64,000 nucleotides of DNA from positions 124,394 through 188,393 of the forward strand of contig NZ_LMEF01000001.1 in NCBI RefSeq assembly GCF_001427905.1. Reading direction: 5' to 3'. How positions within the stretch are numbered: the first letter of the stretch is position 1; every line of letters begins with the position of its first letter. The notes beneath the pieces are model-generated. The model saw nothing but the letters and a program-made list of their open reading frames with translations. It was not told where the DNA came from and did not search any database. The DNA comes from Flavobacterium sp. Root420. Its GTDB lineage: Bacteria > Bacteroidota > Bacteroidia > Flavobacteriales > Flavobacteriaceae. This document shows positions 1 through 7,512 of the stretch, in pieces. Made by a program: the position numbers and the translations under genes.

Positions 1-309
1 GGCCCCTAACAAACGACATTTTTCAATAATTCCCGGTTCATTAGATGTTGAGAAAATGATAACAGGAATATCCTTTTTCTCTGAATTTCTCAGTTCTGTC
101 AAAACATCAAAACCATTTTTTCCGGGCATATTCAGGTCTAAAAAAACGACGTGTGGTGTAGGAGGCGGATTGTAAATTGCTACAAGTAATTTATCTCCTC
201 CATTATAAGTTTTTAGTTGTATTTTTTCTGGTAATGACTCTACAGCATCTTCAAAAAAGCTCAAATCGTCTTCATCATCATCCGTGTAAAATATCGTCAA
301 ATTTGTCAT
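1..309 (-). CDS. Response regulator receiver (CheY-like), truncated by window edge
   Basis: The reverse strand from an ATG at 309 reads to the window edge without a stop (103 codons visible). It shows a CheY-type receiver: an acidic cluster (FYTDDDEDD) near residue 8-16, the phospho-accepting Asp in VVFLDLNMPG near residue 59, and the conserved Ser/Thr region IIFSTSN near residue 88. Flavobacterial stand-alone receivers of this type (about 140 residues) often act with hybrid kinases. The partner is not in the window and the C-terminal part with the conserved Lys is missing, so the output function is unknown. A good promoter lies just upstream at 351-381. Confidence 0.85.
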   Translation of the reverse strand, partial: MTNLTIFYTDDDEDDLSFFEDAVESLPEKIQLKTYNGGDKLLVAIYNPPPTPHVVFLDLNMPGKNGFDVLTELRNSEKKDIPVIIFSTSNEPGIIEKCRLLGA

Positions 310-350
310 GGTATTAAGTAAAACTGTTTAGGTTTTCATCAAAGATAGGC

Positions 351-381
351 CAAATTTATATATTTATTACTTTGTTTACAA
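351..381 (-). promoter_or_regulatory. Flavobacterial promoter for the left-edge response regulator
   Basis: On the reverse strand a TTG (381-379) is followed after 20 nt by TAAATTTG (358-351), matching the Bacteroidota consensus TTG-N17-23-TAnnTTTG. It would give a leader of roughly 35 nt before the ATG at 309. Confidence 0.6.
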
Positions 382-562
382 GTCCTCACATTAAAAATTA
401 GGAGTTGTAATCTCATAAGTAATAAAGTAAATTATATAACCTAAAATAATATATAAAAAGCAATTTTACTTTACTAAACTGAGTCTTTTCAAAAACTATT
501 CTAACGCATAGTAAATAATACGCTTAACTATTTTAAAATCATTAATTAAAACATAAAAAGTC

Positions 563-1066
563 ATGGGAGATCATAAAGACCTTACGAACGAATTTGCTGT
601 AGATAAAATAAAAGATCTTGCAGAAAATATAAAAACATGTATGTTTTGTACCTACAATGAATACCGATTACAATCACGACCAATGTCTGTACAGAAAATT
701 GATGATTTGGGTCAGCTTTGGTTTTTATCAGATAGAAACAGTAGCCAAAATGCAGAAATCAGCTTGAATCCGCAAGTTGAAATTTTCTTTTCTGAACCGA
801 ATGATAAATTTCTGACTTTACACGGGACTGCGACAATTTCATACGATCCCGAAACGATTAAAGAATTATATGATCCTATAGTCAAGGTCTGGATGCCTGG
901 CGGAGAAGATGACCCCAATTTAAGTGTTATAAAATTCGTTCCTGCAGATGGTTATTATTGGAACAACAAAAATGGTAAAATGGTTGCTATTGCCAAAATG
1001 GCTGCCGCTTTTGTAACCGGAAAAACTATGGATGACGGAATTCAAGGTAATTTAACATTGGAATAG
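563..1066 (+). CDS. Pyridoxamine 5'-phosphate oxidase-like / general stress protein 26 family
   Basis: 167-residue protein with the FMN-binding split-barrel signature of the general stress protein 26 family (COG3871): an N-terminal CMFCTY strand, SRPMSVQKIDDLGQLWFLSDR for the flavin-binding core, VEIFFSEP, and the late WMPGGEDDPNLSVIKF segment typical of this family. These proteins bind FMN or a deazaflavin-like cofactor and are induced by stress; the substrate is unknown. It is cytoplasmic, with no signal peptide. The gene stands alone and ends seven bases before a family A palindrome with a short T run that probably terminates it. It lies at the edge of a group of other stress-type genes reaching to 8100. 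Confidence 0.88.
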   Translation: MGDHKDLTNEFAVDKIKDLAENIKTCMFCTYNEYRLQSRPMSVQKIDDLGQLWFLSDRNSSQNAEISLNPQVEIFFSEPNDKFLTLHGTATISYDPETIKELYDPIVKVWMPGGEDDPNLSVIKFVPADGYYWNNKNGKMVAIAKMAAAFVTGKTMDDGIQGNLTLE

Positions 1067-1072
1067 TTATTT

Positions 1073-1116
1073 AACCGTAAAGTTCGCAAGGGTAAATCTT
1101 TGCGAACCTTGCGGTT
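1073..1116 (+). repeat. Family A palindrome (AACCGCAAAGTTCGCAAGG type), likely terminator
   Basis: Arms AACCGTAAAGTTCGCAAGG and its near-complement ending in CCTTGCGGTT surround a short loop, followed by TTTTTT. It starts 7 nt after the stop of the upstream gene, so it can act as its terminator. The same words recur at 11535, 13369, 19534, 23892 and 52166. Confidence 0.75.
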
Positions 1117-1128
1117 TTTTATGCGCAA

Positions 1129-1612
1129 TTTGTCATCTCGACGAAGGAGATATCACACTAGTTAAGCACACACAGCGTTACCCGAATTGATAATCAAGAA
1201 ATTCAAATGAAGGGTTAAAGTCTTTAATTAATGCCATTTTTTTATCTTTTCTCCACTTTTTTAATTCCTTCTCTCTTGAAATTGCATCGTGAATCCAAGT
1301 AAACTTTTCATAATAAACTAAAAATTCAATATTATACTTTGAATTTGAAGCATATGTTTTATTTCTTGCTTCCACATTTTCTTTATGCTGAAACAATCTT
1401 AGTTTTAAATTATTAGTTACACCGATATAAAACGCAGTTCGATATTTATTTGTTATGGTATAAATATAATACGTATGAAAGCCTTCTGATCTATTCAAAA
1501 TAATAAAAATTTAACACGAATATACATATAAATACAAAATGTAAAAATTTATTCTTTTGAAATACGGGACTTGAGCAGCTTTATGTGATTTCTCCTTCGT
1601 CGAAATGACAAA
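1129..1612. mobile_element. Candidate mini-element: GIY-YIG gene between inverted family B repeats
   Basis: Left arm 1129-1155 (TTTGTCATCTCGACGAAGGA then GATATCACA) and right arm 1586-1612 are inverted copies with only two mismatches in 27 positions. The GIY-YIG gene at 1178-1498 fills the space between them. A gene-free copy of the same inverted arms sits at 20722-20823, like a non-autonomous derivative. No target duplication is obvious. The mobility is inference; the inverted arms are seen directly. Confidence 0.5.
1178..1498 (-). CDS. GIY-YIG nuclease domain protein (UPF0213/YhbQ-like)
   Basis: 106 residues covering a complete single-domain GIY-YIG fold: YYIYTITN (first strand, the GIY equivalent), AFYIGVTNNLKLRLFQHK (YIG equivalent with the conserved Arg), and DAISREKELKKWRKDKK with the catalytic-type Glu near residue 77. 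Proteins of this compact class have a nuclease fold with unclear cellular roles, and they are often present in several copies in Bacteroidota. The gene is isolated and flanked on both sides by inverted copies of a repeat that also occurs without a gene elsewhere in the window. This suggests a link between the nuclease and the repeat. The start at 1498 is the only ATG that keeps the first strand. Confidence 0.88.
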   Translation of the reverse strand: MNRSEGFHTYYIYTITNKYRTAFYIGVTNNLKLRLFQHKENVEARNKTYASNSKYNIEFLVYYEKFTWIHDAISREKELKKWRKDKKMALIKDFNPSFEFLDYQFG

Positions 1613-1632
1613 CTGTACCTTAAAATCAGAAT

Positions 1633-2343
1633 TTATTTTAAATTTTTAAATTCCAAAGCATTCAAAATCCCAGCCTCACTGGCAGTATTATTAAAATATA
1701 CAAACCCTGATTTTAAAGCTATTTCTTTTTTTATCTGAAGTAATTCGGGAGTATCATAACCCGAATAAAACATTTTAGGTACTCCATGAAATCTAACAAA
1801 AACCAAAGGGAAATTAGTAAAAATAGTTTTAGGCAATTGCGGATGACTCACGCTGCAGAATGTTATATTGTTTGCTATAAAAGCATCCCAAACTTCTGGA
1901 ATCCACCAACTTTCATGTCGAAACTCAATCACATTTTTGAACTCCGGATTTAAGTTTTCAATAATTAACTGCAGATTTTCAGGACTAAACTTATAACTTG
2001 GCGGAAACTGAAATAAAACTGCACCGAGTTTATCTTTAAAACCGAGTTTACAAATCTGATAAAATTCAGAAATTAAGTCTTCGCAGTTAATAAACTTTTT
2101 AATATGCGTAATTTCTTTGTGCGCTTTGACTGAAAATGTAAAATTTTCCGGTGCTTTATTATACCAATTTTCAAATACTTTTACAGTTGGAAATCTATAA
2201 AAACTTCCGTTAAATTCATAGGTAGTAAAGTGCTGGCAATAAAAGTCAAACCATTTTGAAGTAGGCAGGTTTTCAGGGTAGAAAATGCCTTTCCAAAATC
2301 GGTTATTAAAGCTGGAGCATCCTATTTGAATTTCATTTTTCAT
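1633..2343 (-). CDS. DUF72 domain-containing protein
   Basis: 236 residues with DUF72 hallmarks: the opening IQIGCSSFNNRFWKGIFYP, WFDFYCQHFTTYEFNGSFYRFP, FTFSVKAHKEITH, LGAVLFQFPPS, and VIEFRHESWW. The family adopts a TIM-barrel fold; its biochemical activity is not established, though it is often found near nucleic-acid metabolism genes. I placed the start at the ATG at 2343 and not at an upstream Met, because it overlaps the TGA of the Fpg/Nei gene as ATGA, a typical translational coupling. The pair is therefore one transcription unit, which fits a DNA-repair-related role by association only. Confidence 0.88.
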   Translation of the reverse strand: MKNEIQIGCSSFNNRFWKGIFYPENLPTSKWFDFYCQHFTTYEFNGSFYRFPTVKVFENWYNKAPENFTFSVKAHKEITHIKKFINCEDLISEFYQICKLGFKDKLGAVLFQFPPSYKFSPENLQLIIENLNPEFKNVIEFRHESWWIPEVWDAFIANNITFCSVSHPQLPKTIFTNFPLVFVRFHGVPKMFYSGYDTPELLQIKKEIALKSGFVYFNNTASEAGILNALEFKNLK

Positions 2344-3071
2344 ATGTGTAATTGTTGACAATTGGTACAGAAAAAACTTCGTCTTTTTCTGTGACCTGTA
2401 TATTTTTTTATCAGTGGTAAATTACAACGCAAACAGACTGTTTTTGTATGAGCTTCCCAGTGCTTTTTTAATTCATATTTTTTCTTCCAATACAGGAATT
2501 CAAAACTATAAATAGAACATTCTGAAATAATTTCATTCAGATGATCAAACGGAATTTTACCTACCAAAGATTCCGGATGAATGCGACATCGGTATAAAAC
2601 TTCATTTTTAATGATATTCCCCACTCCGGCAAATATATTCTGATCTAACATTGCATCGCAAATCATTTCATTTGGAAGTTTTTCCAAGCTTCGTTTTGCT
2701 TTTTTCGGATCCCAATTATCGTTCATCACATCTTCGCTCCAATCGTAGTAATCATTAATATCACCTTCGAGGATTTTTATCGAGCAGGTATAAAAATTAA
2801 TTTCGCCATCAGAAAAAACCAGACTTAATCTCGGTTGGGTTTCCTTTCGTTCATTGACACGATAGGTTCCAAACATTAGCATATGAATCTTTACAGTAAA
2901 TCCGTCAAAACAAATTAAAAAATGTTTTCCCCAGGTTTTAAACTCCAGTATAATTTTGTCTTTAAGACGCTGAATATCAACAGTACTATTTCCGGAAACG
3001 TCGATGATCTTTTTTCCTGAAAATGATTGTACTTCTTCTTTTAATATCACTATAGATGGGCCTTCGGGCAT
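2340..3071 (-). CDS. Formamidopyrimidine-DNA glycosylase / endonuclease VIII family (Fpg/Nei)
   Basis: 243 residues. The mature protein begins with PEGP, where Pro2 is the Schiff-base nucleophile and Glu3 the catalytic acid of Fpg/Nei base-excision enzymes. The helix-two-turn-helix segment with FAGVGNIIKNEVLYR lies near residues 147-161. A C-terminal zinc finger has CLRC about residue 213 and CTNC about residue 237. The sequence between is divergent from true MutM, and endonuclease VIII-like activity on oxidised pyrimidines is as likely as 8-oxoG removal. It overlaps the downstream DUF72 gene by four bases. Family assignment is strong; substrate preference is not. Confidence 0.92.
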   Translation of the reverse strand: MPEGPSIVILKEEVQSFSGKKIIDVSGNSTVDIQRLKDKIILEFKTWGKHFLICFDGFTVKIHMLMFGTYRVNERKETQPRLSLVFSDGEINFYTCSIKILEGDINDYYDWSEDVMNDNWDPKKAKRSLEKLPNEMICDAMLDQNIFAGVGNIIKNEVLYRCRIHPESLVGKIPFDHLNEIISECSIYSFEFLYWKKKYELKKHWEAHTKTVCLRCNLPLIKKYTGHRKRRSFFCTNCQQLHI

Positions 3072-3092
3072 AATATGGCTTTTAAATTTATA

Positions 3093-3127
3093 AGTAGAAA
3101 GTGCAGTTTAAAACTGCACTTTCTACT
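3093..3127. repeat. Perfect 17-bp palindrome (AGTAGAAAGTGCAGTTT arms)
   Basis: Arms at 3093-3109 and 3111-3127 are exact inverted copies separated by one base. It lies between the ferritin-like gene (ends 3148) and the Fpg start (3071) on the reverse strand. It has no strong T run, so it may be a dispersed palindrome and not a classical terminator. Confidence 0.7.
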
Positions 3128-3147
3128 GTATTTTCAAAAACAAAAAT

Positions 3148-3738
3148 TTAATTTGCTTCCGCAGCTTCAAAGTTTACGGCGTTTACAGCTACAATTGTCA
3201 ATGCTTTATCAGCTCCTTTTTCTTCTTCAAGCGTTTGCTCTAATAAAGATGCAGCTTCAGACATTCCCAATGTTTCTGCAAATTGTCTCAATGTACCGTA
3301 AGTAGCAATTTCATAATGCTCGATTTTCTGACAGGCAGCTATAATGCCGGCATCACGAACAACACCAATTTCTGTTTCTTCCAGAATTCCGTTTCCTTCT
3401 TCAATTAAGCCCGCCATTGCATCGCATTTTTTTGCAATAGCTTTTTGTCCGGCAAGTTCAAAAACCTGCTCTAAACGGCTAATTTGTCCTTCTGTTTCTG
3501 TCAAATGATTGTTTAAGGCATCTATAAGTTCTTGTGACGTTGCATTTTTAGCCATTTTTGGAAGTGCTTTTGTCAAAGCTTTTTCAGCCCAATAAATGTC
3601 TTTTAGTCCATCTTCAAATAATTCAGTTAATCCTGATGCGGCATCAGACTTTGGTTTTGTAACTCCTGCTTTTGTTGCAGTCTTTGTAGCTGTCGTAGTT
3701 TTTGCAGTTGTTTCTTTTTTATTCGTTGCAGTTTTCAT
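3148..3738 (-). CDS. DUF892 ferritin-like stress protein (YciE/YciF family)
   Basis: 196 residues. Residues 1-35 are a low-complexity Lys/Thr/Ala tail, unusual for the family and resembling DNA-binding histone-like tails. From residue 36 the YciE-type four-helix bundle follows: LFEDGLKDIYWAEKALTKAL, a Glu/His-rich core with ETEGQISRLEQVFE and KIEHYEIATYGTLRQFAE supplying likely diiron ligands (Glu, His), and SLLEQTLEEEKGADKALT. Members are induced by osmotic and oxidative stress; iron binding is known for some. The gene is monocistronic, ending before a palindrome at 3093-3127. Family is clear; the function of the basic tail is not known. Confidence 0.9.
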   Translation of the reverse strand: MKTATNKKETTAKTTTATKTATKAGVTKPKSDAASGLTELFEDGLKDIYWAEKALTKALPKMAKNATSQELIDALNNHLTETEGQISRLEQVFELAGQKAIAKKCDAMAGLIEEGNGILEETEIGVVRDAGIIAACQKIEHYEIATYGTLRQFAETLGMSEAASLLEQTLEEEKGADKALTIVAVNAVNFEAAEAN

Positions 3739-3929
3739 AATAATAATTTATATGGATTAATATTTTTTAAAATTACTCTACTGATATCTTCATGTAGTTA
3801 TATCATTGTTTGATAAAATTTCATTCTAAACACCTGTTAATTATACAATTGCATTTAAAAATCTTATAAGAAAATCCTTCATGTTCATCACTAGATTTGT
3901 AAAATACTAATACTATAAAAACTTACATT

Positions 3930-4457
3930 ATGAATACTACAGAACAAAAAAACAGTACAACCAGTAATAGAGACCCAAGAAACCAAAATCCAAATACCGC
4001 CGATAAAAACAGACTGATGAATGAAGAACTGTATGATATCGACGACATGAAAGAAACTGATAACGATAATGCAGAAATCGCAGAACGCGGATATATGGTT
4101 AGAAATGGTCATAATCCAAATGAGGTAAATCCTGATGAAATGTTTTATGACAGGGAGGATATCAAAGATCTGGATGATGATTTTCACTCTAAAAAAGATC
4201 TAATTCATAATAGTGATGATTTATATGACGATGCAGTAGATGCTGATCTTGATCCCGCTATTGATGAACTGGATAATCCGTCAGACATTCGTGAACGCGA
4301 AGACGGTGACTTCAATGAAGTTGATGATCTGGAAGACATTGATCAGGATGATGATGAAGACGAAGATGAAGATGACAATGATGAATTTGAAGGGGACGAA
4401 ATTGAAGAAGAAGATTCTGAAGATGATTACCCGGCAAATGATCCCAGAAGATTCTAA
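3930..4457 (+). CDS. Highly acidic hypothetical protein
   Basis: 175 residues dominated by Asp, Glu and Asn; residues 125-170 are almost wholly acidic (EVDDLEDIDQDDDEDEDEDD and onward). There is no signal peptide, membrane segment or recognisable catalytic motif, and it is probably disordered. The N-terminal part has NTTEQKNSTTSNRDPRNQNP. A possible -7 element TAGATTTG sits at 3892-3899, 30 bases before the ATG, without a clear TTG. It ends 15 bases before a strong bidirectional terminator. Such proteins occur next to stress genes in Bacteroidota. I cannot name a function; an ion- or DNA-mimic role would be speculation. Confidence 0.7.
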   Translation: MNTTEQKNSTTSNRDPRNQNPNTADKNRLMNEELYDIDDMKETDNDNAEIAERGYMVRNGHNPNEVNPDEMFYDREDIKDLDDDFHSKKDLIHNSDDLYDDAVDADLDPAIDELDNPSDIREREDGDFNEVDDLEDIDQDDDEDEDEDDNDEFEGDEIEEEDSEDDYPANDPRRF

Positions 4458-4471
4458 AACCTATTAAAATT

Positions 4472-4517
4472 AAAAATAGAAAAACCGTTAATTAAAATTA
4501 ACGGTTTTTCTATTTTT
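4472..4517. terminator. Strong bidirectional terminator
   Basis: A perfect 20-bp stem (AAAAATAGAAAAACCGTTAA and complement) with a six-base loop lies between the converging acidic-protein gene (ends 4457) and the DUF5661-like gene (ends 4556). A and T tracts form both outer ends, so it can work in both directions. Confidence 0.9.
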
Positions 4518-4555
4518 AAGTTATCTTGTCATTTCGTCAATGCAAAAATTCAAGT

Positions 4556-5200
4556 TTAATCTCCAATTTTCTCCAAAGTAGGAATATCATCCATTTTTTC
4601 CAGGCGTTGTGCTAATCCTGCTCTGGCTTCGTTCAATTCTTGTTCGGCTTTGCCTAATTCTTTGTACCATTCTTCCTTACCCACATCTGAAGTTTCAATT
4701 TTACGCATAATTTCATAAATTTCACCTTCGGCCTCCATCACTTTTAATCTTTTGTAATACGTTAAACTCTCTGTCATGTGTGCCAATGCAATCATGGCGG
4801 TTATGAACGGATGATTGTTAGTTACATTTACATCCTTTATTCTTCCGTGTTCCAGTTCAACTTTTAAGGCAAAAGCGAATTCTTCCATATTAAATTCCTC
4901 ATGTTTGCTATCAGGATTCAAATAGGCTTCAATTGCTTTTACATTATTCATTGTTGAGAGATCAACATCTGTTTCCTTACTTTTCAAATCCTTATAGACC
5001 ACATTCGCTACTGCTCTCGCCTCATCGATCGTTGGGTCATTTTCGGGATTTTCAAAATCACGAACAGACCAATCCCAATTTTCAGGATGAACAGGTTTTA
5101 TATATTTTTCACAAAAATCTGTCACATCATTTTTTAAACTTACCATTTCGTCATCTCGTTTGATATAAACATCCTGATAAGCTCCGCTTTGAGTTCCCAT
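4556..5200 (-). CDS. DUF5661-like hypothetical protein
   Basis: 214 residues. The central part (about residues 95-155) reads EFAFALKVELEHGR, then FITAMIALAHMTESLTYYKRL, matching the pattern of DUF5661 (a VELEH motif followed by AxxHxxExxxYYxRL), where His and Glu residues may bind metal. The N-terminal region (1-60) has WDWSVRDFENPENDP and no known match; the C-terminal 50 residues form a charged coiled-coil-like helix. It is cytoplasmic, with no signal peptide. It is transcribed toward the terminator at 4472-4517. The family identification is from memory of the motif pattern; the function is unknown. Confidence 0.7.
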   Translation of the reverse strand: MGTQSGAYQDVYIKRDDEMVSLKNDVTDFCEKYIKPVHPENWDWSVRDFENPENDPTIDEARAVANVVYKDLKSKETDVDLSTMNNVKAIEAYLNPDSKHEEFNMEEFAFALKVELEHGRIKDVNVTNNHPFITAMIALAHMTESLTYYKRLKVMEAEGEIYEIMRKIETSDVGKEEWYKELGKAEQELNEARAGLAQRLEKMDDIPTLEKIGD

Positions 5201-5295
5201 ATTGTTTGTTTTTTATTTTTAAAATACAAACGACACATGTACCTAAATATATGTGCCGTTTTCAAGTTCGTTTTTAATTTACTGAGCGCTATAGA

Positions 5296-5457
5296 CTAAA
5301 TACTTCTTCGGCCACCAATAAGGGATAAAAGAAATAATACTATGAATATAAAGAATAATACTTTAGCTATACTTGCTGCTCCGGCGGCAACTCCGCCAAA
5401 ACCAAATATTCCTGCCACTATGGCCAGAATAATAAAAATGACAGTCCAACGTAACAT
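5296..5457 (-). CDS. DUF1328 small membrane protein (YtjA family)
   Basis: A 53-residue gene on the reverse strand, starting at the ATG at 5457. The product has MLRWTVIFIILAIVAGIFGF, then GGVAAGAASIAKVLFFIF, and ends LIGGRRSI. This is the DUF1328 pattern: Trp-containing first helix, FGFGGVAAGAA turn, second helix and a terminal basic tail. Two transmembrane helices are predicted. These short inner-membrane proteins are stress-associated and their mechanism is unknown. The gene is easily missed because of its size and because a longer overlapping frame exists on the other strand, which has no family features. Confidence 0.85.
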   Translation of the reverse strand: MLRWTVIFIILAIVAGIFGFGGVAAGAASIAKVLFFIFIVLFLLSLIGGRRSI

Positions 5458-5564
5458 AATCGTGATTTTTAAATTAATATTGTTTGTTTGTTACACAAAT
5501 TTCATGTTTTTAAAAGATAAACATTAACTCTAAACATTATATTTATAGCTCGATAGGTACTGAT

Positions 5565-6656
5565 TTACAATAAATTGAGCTGATAATTTTGTATTAACTC
5601 AGAAAAAGCAATTTCGGTTCTCGAAAAGTATTTCTGATTGCTGCGGCTTTTTTTTACCCTATCAAAATATTTCTGAATGGAACCATCTTCATAAGTCGAA
5701 ACCAGCAAAGGATGAACGTAATAATTCCTGCAAACATTTCTGGTATTTCCTAACGCCGCTGCTGTGATATCATAGGCTTCCAGAATATTCTTTTTTATTT
5801 CTTTTTCGTCTGATGTGATTCCTACTTCCATTAAAGTTTCAAAAAATATAATCGAAGCGGCCCAGGTTCTAAAGTCTTTTGCACTAAAATATTCACCAGA
5901 AATTGTATGTAAATATTCATTGACCATCTGACTGTCTAAAACCTTTTTTTCACCATTTTTATCGTAATATTTAAAAACTTCCCAACCCGGAATTTCCTCA
6001 CAACGACTTACTAATTTTATAAGTTGTTTATTTTTGGTTGTAATCGTGTGTTGAATTCCCTTTTTTCCGATAAATTCAAATCGGAGTGAATTTTTATCAA
6101 TGTTAATATGGCGTTTTCGTAAAGTAGAAAGTCCATATGATTTATTGTCTTTGGCGTACTTTTCATTCCCAATTCTGATATGGGTTTCTTCCATCAATCT
6201 GATAACCAAAGCCACTACTTTTTCTCTTCCCCATTCTTTTCTTTCTAAATCTTTATCAACTTGTTTTCTTATGGCGGGTAACTTTGATCCGAATTCTGCT
6301 ATTTTATAGAATTTAGTCTGATTTCTAATCAAATTCCACTTCGGATGATATCTGTATTGTTTTCTGTTTCTATCATCTAAACCAATAGCTTGTAAATGTG
6401 CATTTGGTAACTCTGAAATTTGTACATTTTGCCAGGCTGGCGGTAAAACCAAACTGTTAATACGTTTCAATTCGCTTTTTTGCTTAATACACCTCCCATT
6501 TTTTTTATAAATAAAACCCTCTTCAAATTTGCATCTTTCAATGGTTAATTGCTGATTGTTTACATATACTAAATCTAATTTTTCCAGCACCAAATGCGGC
6601 GTTTTAATTAATTGTTTTATTAATTTTTCAGCTTTGGCCGATGCTGTTGAATTCAT
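5565..6656 (-). CDS. DNA topoisomerase IB (poxvirus-like bacterial type)
   Basis: 363 residues, the usual size for bacterial type IB enzymes, which relax supercoils by a 3'-phosphotyrosyl intermediate. Visible elements: the N-terminal DNA-binding part with LPPAWQNVQIS and HLQAIGLDDRNRKQYRYHP; the catalytic domain with EETHIRIGNEKYA (first Arg), FIGKKGI (Lys), KDFRTWAA (second Arg) and the active-site Tyr in NYYVHP (about residue 313). All catalytic residues seem present. It sits among DUF892, DUF1328 and DUF4142 genes, a neighbourhood that suggests a general stress regulon. A family E repeat lies upstream. Confidence 0.95.
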   Translation of the reverse strand: MNSTASAKAEKLIKQLIKTPHLVLEKLDLVYVNNQQLTIERCKFEEGFIYKKNGRCIKQKSELKRINSLVLPPAWQNVQISELPNAHLQAIGLDDRNRKQYRYHPKWNLIRNQTKFYKIAEFGSKLPAIRKQVDKDLERKEWGREKVVALVIRLMEETHIRIGNEKYAKDNKSYGLSTLRKRHINIDKNSLRFEFIGKKGIQHTITTKNKQLIKLVSRCEEIPGWEVFKYYDKNGEKKVLDSQMVNEYLHTISGEYFSAKDFRTWAASIIFFETLMEVGITSDEKEIKKNILEAYDITAAALGNTRNVCRNYYVHPLLVSTYEDGSIQKYFDRVKKSRSNQKYFSRTEIAFSELIQNYQLNLL

Positions 6657-6696
6657 GTTTGTTAGATTTTTTAAGTTCCCGTCAAGCGGATGTTTT

Positions 6697-6770
6697 TGCC
6701 ACAGATTGCACAGATTAAAAAAGATTTCTCAAAAAACATTTTCCCTTCAAAATCTGTGGAATCTGTAGCA
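6697..6770 (-). repeat. Family E palindrome (GCCACAGATT type), abuts a stop codon
   Basis: Left words GCCACAGATTGCACAGATTA and right words AAATCTGTGGAATCTGTAGC are near-complements around a 35-base loop. The right side abuts the TAA of the 76-residue gene at 6776, for which it is a plausible terminator. A related copy is at 57587-57651. Confidence 0.6.
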
Positions 6771-6775
6771 TTTTT

Positions 6776-7006
6776 TTAATTTTTCTTTAAAGAGTGAATT
6801 AAATTTTTTTTACTCATATAAGAACGTCCCGGAATACCTGCTTTTATAGCTTCCTGATACAATTCTTCTTTGGTCCATTCTTCGTATGGTTTTGTTTTTT
6901 CACCCTTTAAATCAGGATCTCTCGTATTAGAAACCTCTGCTGATTTTCCTTTGCTATATCCTTCCTTTAAAAGTCCGTGATAGTCACTTTTAGTTGTTGC
7001 ATGCAT
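6776..7006 (-). CDS. Small protein with Rho-N/SAP-like C-terminal motif
   Basis: 76 residues from the ATG at 7006 (MHATTKSDYHGLLKEGYSKG). An upstream in-frame Met exists at 7048, but its extension (IYQTYNFKPKFLI) looks like noncoding sequence. The N-terminal half is polar with KGKSAEVSNTRDPDLKGEK. The last 35 residues (WTKEELYQEAIKAGIPGRSY then MSKKNLIHSLKKN) have the two-helix pattern of Rho N-terminal or SAP-type nucleic-acid-binding motifs. Proteins like this accompany topoisomerase IB and DUF892 genes in Bacteroidota. Role unknown; DNA or RNA binding is inference from the motif. Confidence 0.7.
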   Translation of the reverse strand: MHATTKSDYHGLLKEGYSKGKSAEVSNTRDPDLKGEKTKPYEEWTKEELYQEAIKAGIPGRSYMSKKNLIHSLKKN

Positions 7007-7130
7007 GATTAAAAATTTAGGTTTAAAATTGTATGTTTGGTATATCAAATTTCAAAATAAAACAGTTTCAACACGTTATATAATTCTTGTAATAATTTTC
7101 ATAATTAACTTAAAATGTGAGGTATAAAAA

Positions 7131-7156
7131 AATCCCAATTCACAGGAATTGAGATT
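7131..7156 (-). terminator. Terminator hairpin on the reverse strand
   Basis: Read in reverse: AATCTCAATTC, short loop, GAATTGGGATT, then TTTTT. It overlaps the stop codon of the 34-residue reading frame at 7155-7259, supporting that something is transcribed leftward here. Confidence 0.65.
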
Positions 7157-7259
7157 ATTCTGTTATAACCTTAATATAAGCATAAGATATTCTATCTGAG
7201 CCATCATTAAAAATACTGATCTCATTCAGTCCTTGAATATTCAATACCTTTCTTTTCAT
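7155..7259 (-). CDS. Possible 34-residue peptide gene
   Basis: Within the roughly 500-base gap between 7006 and 7513 a short reading frame starts at the ATG at 7259 and encodes MKRKVLNIQGLNEISIFNDG followed by 14 residues ending KVITE. It stops exactly at a terminator hairpin (7131-7156). The arrangement of a basic start, short frame and own terminator is like small peptide genes or RiPP precursors. No modification enzyme or transporter lies nearby and I recognise no family. It could equally be the open part of a small RNA. Nothing else in this gap was recognised. Confidence 0.35.
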   Translation of the reverse strand: MKRKVLNIQGLNEISIFNDGSDRISYAYIKVITE

Positions 7260-7512
7260 AATTTATTTTTAAAAGATTAATACTTTTTTAAAATAAAAAC
7301 TAATATTAACCTTTAATTATAGCCTCTTTACTGGAAACCATATTTTGTATTAATATAGAAACAAGTATACTACTAAATAAAATTAAAACACCAAGTATTT
7401 ATACTGCTTTTACAACATGCATTTAAATCCTGTAACATTATTTAATAATGCTGTAAGATATTCTCCATACCATCTGAATAATTTTACCACATAACATTTA
7501 AACTATAAAATC

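Noticed and set aside
4240..4467. Met/Ile/Lys-rich frame in the acidic protein region
   Set aside because: Frame-shifted reading of the Asp/Glu codon run; low-complexity artefact.
5342..5527. 61-codon + strand frame
   Set aside because: It overlaps the recognisable DUF1328 gene on the other strand, which explains the open frame.
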